A DNA stretch of 64,000 bases from Shewanella profunda (GTDB lineage Bacteria > Pseudomonadota > Gammaproteobacteria > Enterobacterales > Shewanellaceae). The translations under genes were made by a program, and so were the position numbers. Location of the stretch: positions 1-64,000 of the forward strand of contig NZ_JAKILG010000009.1 in the NCBI RefSeq assembly GCF_023283765.1, in the 5' to 3' direction. Below the pieces are notes generated by a model. The model searched no databases. It was given only the letters and a program-made list of their open reading frames with translations, and was not told where the DNA came from. Of the stretch, positions 61,351-64,000 are shown piece after piece (within the stretch, counting starts at the first letter, position 1; every line of letters begins with the position of its first letter).

Positions 61351-63420
61351 TTATTTAACACGCATACCCGGCAGTGCGCCTTCATGGGGTTCTAAAATCC
61401 ACAGGTCACTGCCACCAGGGCCAGCGGCCAAAACCATGCCTTCTGACATGCCAAAACGCATTTTACGCGGCGCTAGGTTAGCGACCATCACAGTCAACTT
61501 ACCTTCGAGATCCTCTGGCGAATAGGCCGATTTGATGCCAGCAAAGACTTGACGCGTTTCGCCACCGATATCGAGTTGTAGCTTCAGTAATTTGTCTGCG
61601 TCTGCAACATGCTCGGCTTTAACGATGCGAGCGATCCGCAGGTCGATTTTAGCGAAATCATCAAAATTGATGATCTCACTGATAGGATCGCTGACCAGCG
61701 GTTCACCGTTGACAGCAGAAGCTTCAGCGGTTTTTTCGGCCGTTGCAGTTTTTGGCGCATCTGCTGTGACTTGCAGGTTATCCTTGGAGTCGGCGACCAT
61801 AGCATTGACTTTATCCAGTTCAACCCGTTGCATCATGGCTTTGAATGGCGCGATTTGATGACCGGCTAAATCTTGATTCAACGCATCCCAAGTGAGTGGT
61901 AGTTGGAAGAAAGCTTCCACATCTTGGGCTAAACGTGGCAATACAGGTTTTAGATAAGTCACTAGAATACGGAACAGATTCAAGGCGTTTGAACACACTT
62001 GATGGGCCGCTTCCTGTTGATCATCGTGTTTTACCATTTGCCAAGGCGCTGCATCGGCCACAAAACCGTTGGCAATATCCGCCAGCGCCATGATTTCGCG
62101 CATCGCTTTGCCGTATTCGCGGGATTCGTAAAATTCGGCAATCACCTCTTGTTTGGCTAAAAACGCCTCAGTCAGTGTGGAGTCGTTAATTTTCGCTAGC
62201 TTGCCATCGAAACGTTTAGTGATAAAACCTGCGGTGCGTGAAGCTAAATTCACCAGTTTACCGACTAAGTCTGAGTTAACGCGCTGGGCGAAATCTTCCA
62301 GATTCAAGTCTAAATCGTCGATACGGCTGCTGAGTTTTGCGGCGTAGTAGTAACGTAGATATTCAGGATCTAAATGATCTAAATAGGTACGCGCCTTGAT
62401 GAAAGTGCCTTTGGATTTCGACATTTTCGCGCCATTGACAGTCACATAGCCGTGGGCATAGACGCTGTTTGGTTGGCGATAGCCTGAGCCGTGCAGCATG
62501 GCGGGCCAGAACAAACTGTGGAAGTAAACGATGTCTTTACCGATGAAGTGATACACTTCGGCCTTAGAATCCTTCGCCCAAAATTCATCGAAGCTCAGCT
62601 CTGGGCGTTTGTCACAGAGGTTTTTGAACGAACCCATATAACCGATAGGTGCATCTAGCCAAACGTAGAAATACTTGCCAGGCGCATCGGGAATTTCAAA
62701 ACCAAAATAGGGGGCATCACGGGTGATATCCCACTGCTGCAATCCTTGCTCGAACCATTCGTCGAGTTTATTGGCCATTTCGACTTGCAGGGCACCAGAG
62801 CGAGTCCACTCTTTTAGCATGCCTTCGAAGGCGGGCAGATCGAAGAAAAAGTGCTCAGTGTCTTTCATCACTGGGGTTGCGCCAGATACCGCCGATTTTG
62901 GATTGATTAGCTCCGTTGGGCTATACGTTGCGCCACAGGCATCACAGTTATCGCCGTATTGGTCGGGAGATTTACACTTAGGGCAAGTACCTTTGACGAA
63001 GCGATCGGGCAGGAACATAGATTTCTCAGGATCGAACAACTGAGAAATACTCTTGCTCTTGATATAGCCATTCGCACGTAGCTTGAGATAAATATCACTC
63101 GCCAGTACGCGGTTTTCATCGCTGTGGGTGCTGTGATAGTTATCGAAGGCGATATTGAAATCGGCAAAATCCTGCTGATGTTCTTTGTTCACTTGGGCAA
63201 TCATGTCTTCTGGCGCTATGCCTAATTGCTGCGCTTTGAGCATGATGGGGGTGCCATGGGCATCATCGGCACAAATGTAGTGGCACTCATGTCCACGAAG
63301 TTTTTGATAGCGTGACCAGATATCCGTTTGGATGTATTCCAACATGTGACCTAAATGGATCGGTCCGTTTGCATAGGGAAGTGCGCTGGTCACGAGAATT
63401 TTACGTTGTGAAGTTGCCAT
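61351..63420 (-). CDS. metG: Methionyl-tRNA synthetase
   Basis: Charges tRNA-Met. The 689 residues (E. coli MetG 677) have the HIGH-type motif in [11 protein letters not shown], the zinc knuckle ([18 protein letters not shown]), KMSKS in [12 protein letters not shown] and a C-terminal tRNA-binding (EMAP-like) domain ([18 protein letters not shown]). The linker before it is Ala/Thr-rich ([14 protein letters not shown]). It is divergent from mrp, as in E. coli. Confidence 0.97.
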   Translation of the reverse strand: MATSQRKILVTSALPYANGPIHLGHMLEYIQTDIWSRYQKLRGHECHYICADDAHGTPIMLKAQQLGIAPEDMIAQVNKEHQQDFADFNIAFDNYHSTHSDENRVLASDIYLKLRANGYIKSKSISQLFDPEKSMFLPDRFVKGTCPKCKSPDQYGDNCDACGATYSPTELINPKSAVSGATPVMKDTEHFFFDLPAFEGMLKEWTRSGALQVEMANKLDEWFEQGLQQWDITRDAPYFGFEIPDAPGKYFYVWLDAPIGYMGSFKNLCDKRPELSFDEFWAKDSKAEVYHFIGKDIVYFHSLFWPAMLHGSGYRQPNSVYAHGYVTVNGAKMSKSKGTFIKARTYLDHLDPEYLRYYYAAKLSSRIDDLDLNLEDFAQRVNSDLVGKLVNLASRTAGFITKRFDGKLAKINDSTLTEAFLAKQEVIAEFYESREYGKAMREIMALADIANGFVADAAPWQMVKHDDQQEAAHQVCSNALNLFRILVTYLKPVLPRLAQDVEAFFQLPLTWDALNQDLAGHQIAPFKAMMQRVELDKVNAMVADSKDNLQVTADAPKTATAEKTAEASAVNGEPLVSDPISEIINFDDFAKIDLRIARIVKAEHVADADKLLKLQLDIGGETRQVFAGIKSAYSPEDLEGKLTVMVANLAPRKMRFGMSEGMVLAAGPGGSDLWILEPHEGALPGMRVK

Positions 63421-63580
63421 CTTGTCTCAAATATCGTGGTGGGCCAAAAATATTGGTAGAGATACTAACCGATTACAGGATGATTTTCATCAAAACGTGA
63501 GCCGATTGAGCTAATTCTGCACTAATGTTTTCAGCATTATCTGGTACACTTGGGCAAATTTATTGGTGGGGGTAATTCTT

Positions 63581-64000
63581 TTGTCTTCAACTCAGACTGA
63601 TTATCGTCTAAATGACGATCTTCTCGGGCCAGTTCTGGCCATTCTCGATGCATTTATCGACCCGTATTTGTCCAAAGGGTTAGTCAGCGCAGGATGCGTT
63701 AATAAATTAGCGATAGAAGGTAAGCGTTTGCAGCTTGGCTTAGTCTATCCATATCCTTGTATGACACAGTACCGCGATACTGTCATGGCACTGACCAACA
63801 AACTTGCAGTACTCGATGCCATTGATGAAGTCGAGTGCGAAATCGATTTTCAACCTAAGGTCTATTCTGCATTATCATCTATTGCGCCTATCGCTAATGT
63901 GAAGCAAGTCATTGCCATAGCATCTGGCAAGGGTGGCGTGGGTAAATCGACTACAGCAGTAAACTTGGCCTTAGCACTTGCGGCCGAAGGTGCACAGGTA
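63581..64000 (+). CDS. mrp: Mrp/ApbC iron-sulfur carrier protein (5' part, runs off the window)
   Basis: 140 codons are open from TTG 63581 ([18 protein letters not shown]) to the window edge. An N-terminal MIP18/DUF59-like region is followed by the P-loop Ser115-Gly-Lys-Gly-Gly-Val-Gly-Lys122-Ser ([20 protein letters not shown]). ApbC/Mrp proteins load Fe-S clusters onto apoproteins. A GGGGG ribosome site lies 8 bases before the TTG; the C-terminal part is outside the window. Confidence 0.88.
   Translation, partial: MSSTQTDYRLNDDLLGPVLAILDAFIDPYLSKGLVSAGCVNKLAIEGKRLQLGLVYPYPCMTQYRDTVMALTNKLAVLDAIDEVECEIDFQPKVYSALSSIAPIANVKQVIAIASGKGGVGKSTTAVNLALALAAEGAQV

Overview
The window is a contiguous piece of a gammaproteobacterial chromosome, almost certainly Shewanella. 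This rests on recognising the proteins and their order: divergent gltA and sdhCDAB-sucABCD, a monomeric NADP isocitrate dehydrogenase, a leucine dehydrogenase, a YdiJ-type D-2-hydroxyacid dehydrogenase, and the cspD/clpSA/infA/bpt/aat block. I found no tRNA, rRNA, CRISPR array, insertion sequence, prophage or clear pseudogene. About 56 genes are tightly packed, usually closed by clear hairpin-plus-T-run terminators, many of them shared by convergent genes.

Layout: (1) 0.1-11.5 kb, TCA cycle: gltA on the minus strand faces away from sdhCDAB-sucABCD. (2) 11.8-16.4 kb: rnk, a GNAT acetyltransferase, fur, a CobB-type sirtuin translationally coupled to a small P-loop kinase, a two-TM protein and corA. 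(3) 16.4-22.6 kb, signalling: an HD-GYP phosphodiesterase, a 2OG-Fe(II) oxygenase, a PhoPQ-like two-component system, a four-TM protein and a DAACS symporter. (4) 22.8-31.9 kb: a large Ig-like (Big-1) lipoprotein, a lone astB, topA, a membrane-anchored coiled-coil protein and cysB. (5) 32-41 kb, gluconeogenesis and aromatic entry: an orphan NarL-type response regulator, a hotdog thioesterase, aroH, ppsR, divergent ppsA, then the ydiJ homologue. (6) 41-44.7 kb: DUF1285, a MarR regulator, a small membrane protein, leucine dehydrogenase and DUF4826. (7) 44.9-53.5 kb: mnmA-hflD-purB-roxA and rluE/nudJ on the minus strand, with monomeric icd divergent from rluE. (8) 53.9-58.7 kb: cspD, clpS-clpA, infA, bpt and aat. 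(9) 58.8-64 kb: a glycine-zipper envelope protein, a Nif3/YbgI protein, an AEC transporter, metG and the 5' part of mrp.

The genes form several coherent modules. One is central carbon flow: citrate synthase, isocitrate dehydrogenase, 2-oxoglutarate dehydrogenase, succinyl-CoA synthetase, succinate dehydrogenase, and PEP synthetase with its regulator. Another is a complete set of N-degron factors (Aat, Bpt, ClpS, ClpA) within 4.5 kb. A third is a tRNA/rRNA/ribosome modification group (mnmA, rluE, roxA). Operator-like sequences can be read upstream of ppsA (HexR-like), leucine dehydrogenase (LiuR-like), sdhC (ArcA-like direct repeats) and aroH (nested inverted repeat at the promoter).

I see mostly core genome and no convincing wholly new multi-gene system. 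The best leads are the sirtuin/P-loop kinase pair, the calcium-motif Ig-like lipoprotein, the displaced PhoPQ system with an atypical sensor domain, the in-place use of a non-homologous isocitrate dehydrogenase, and small degenerate tandem repeats upstream of mnmA.
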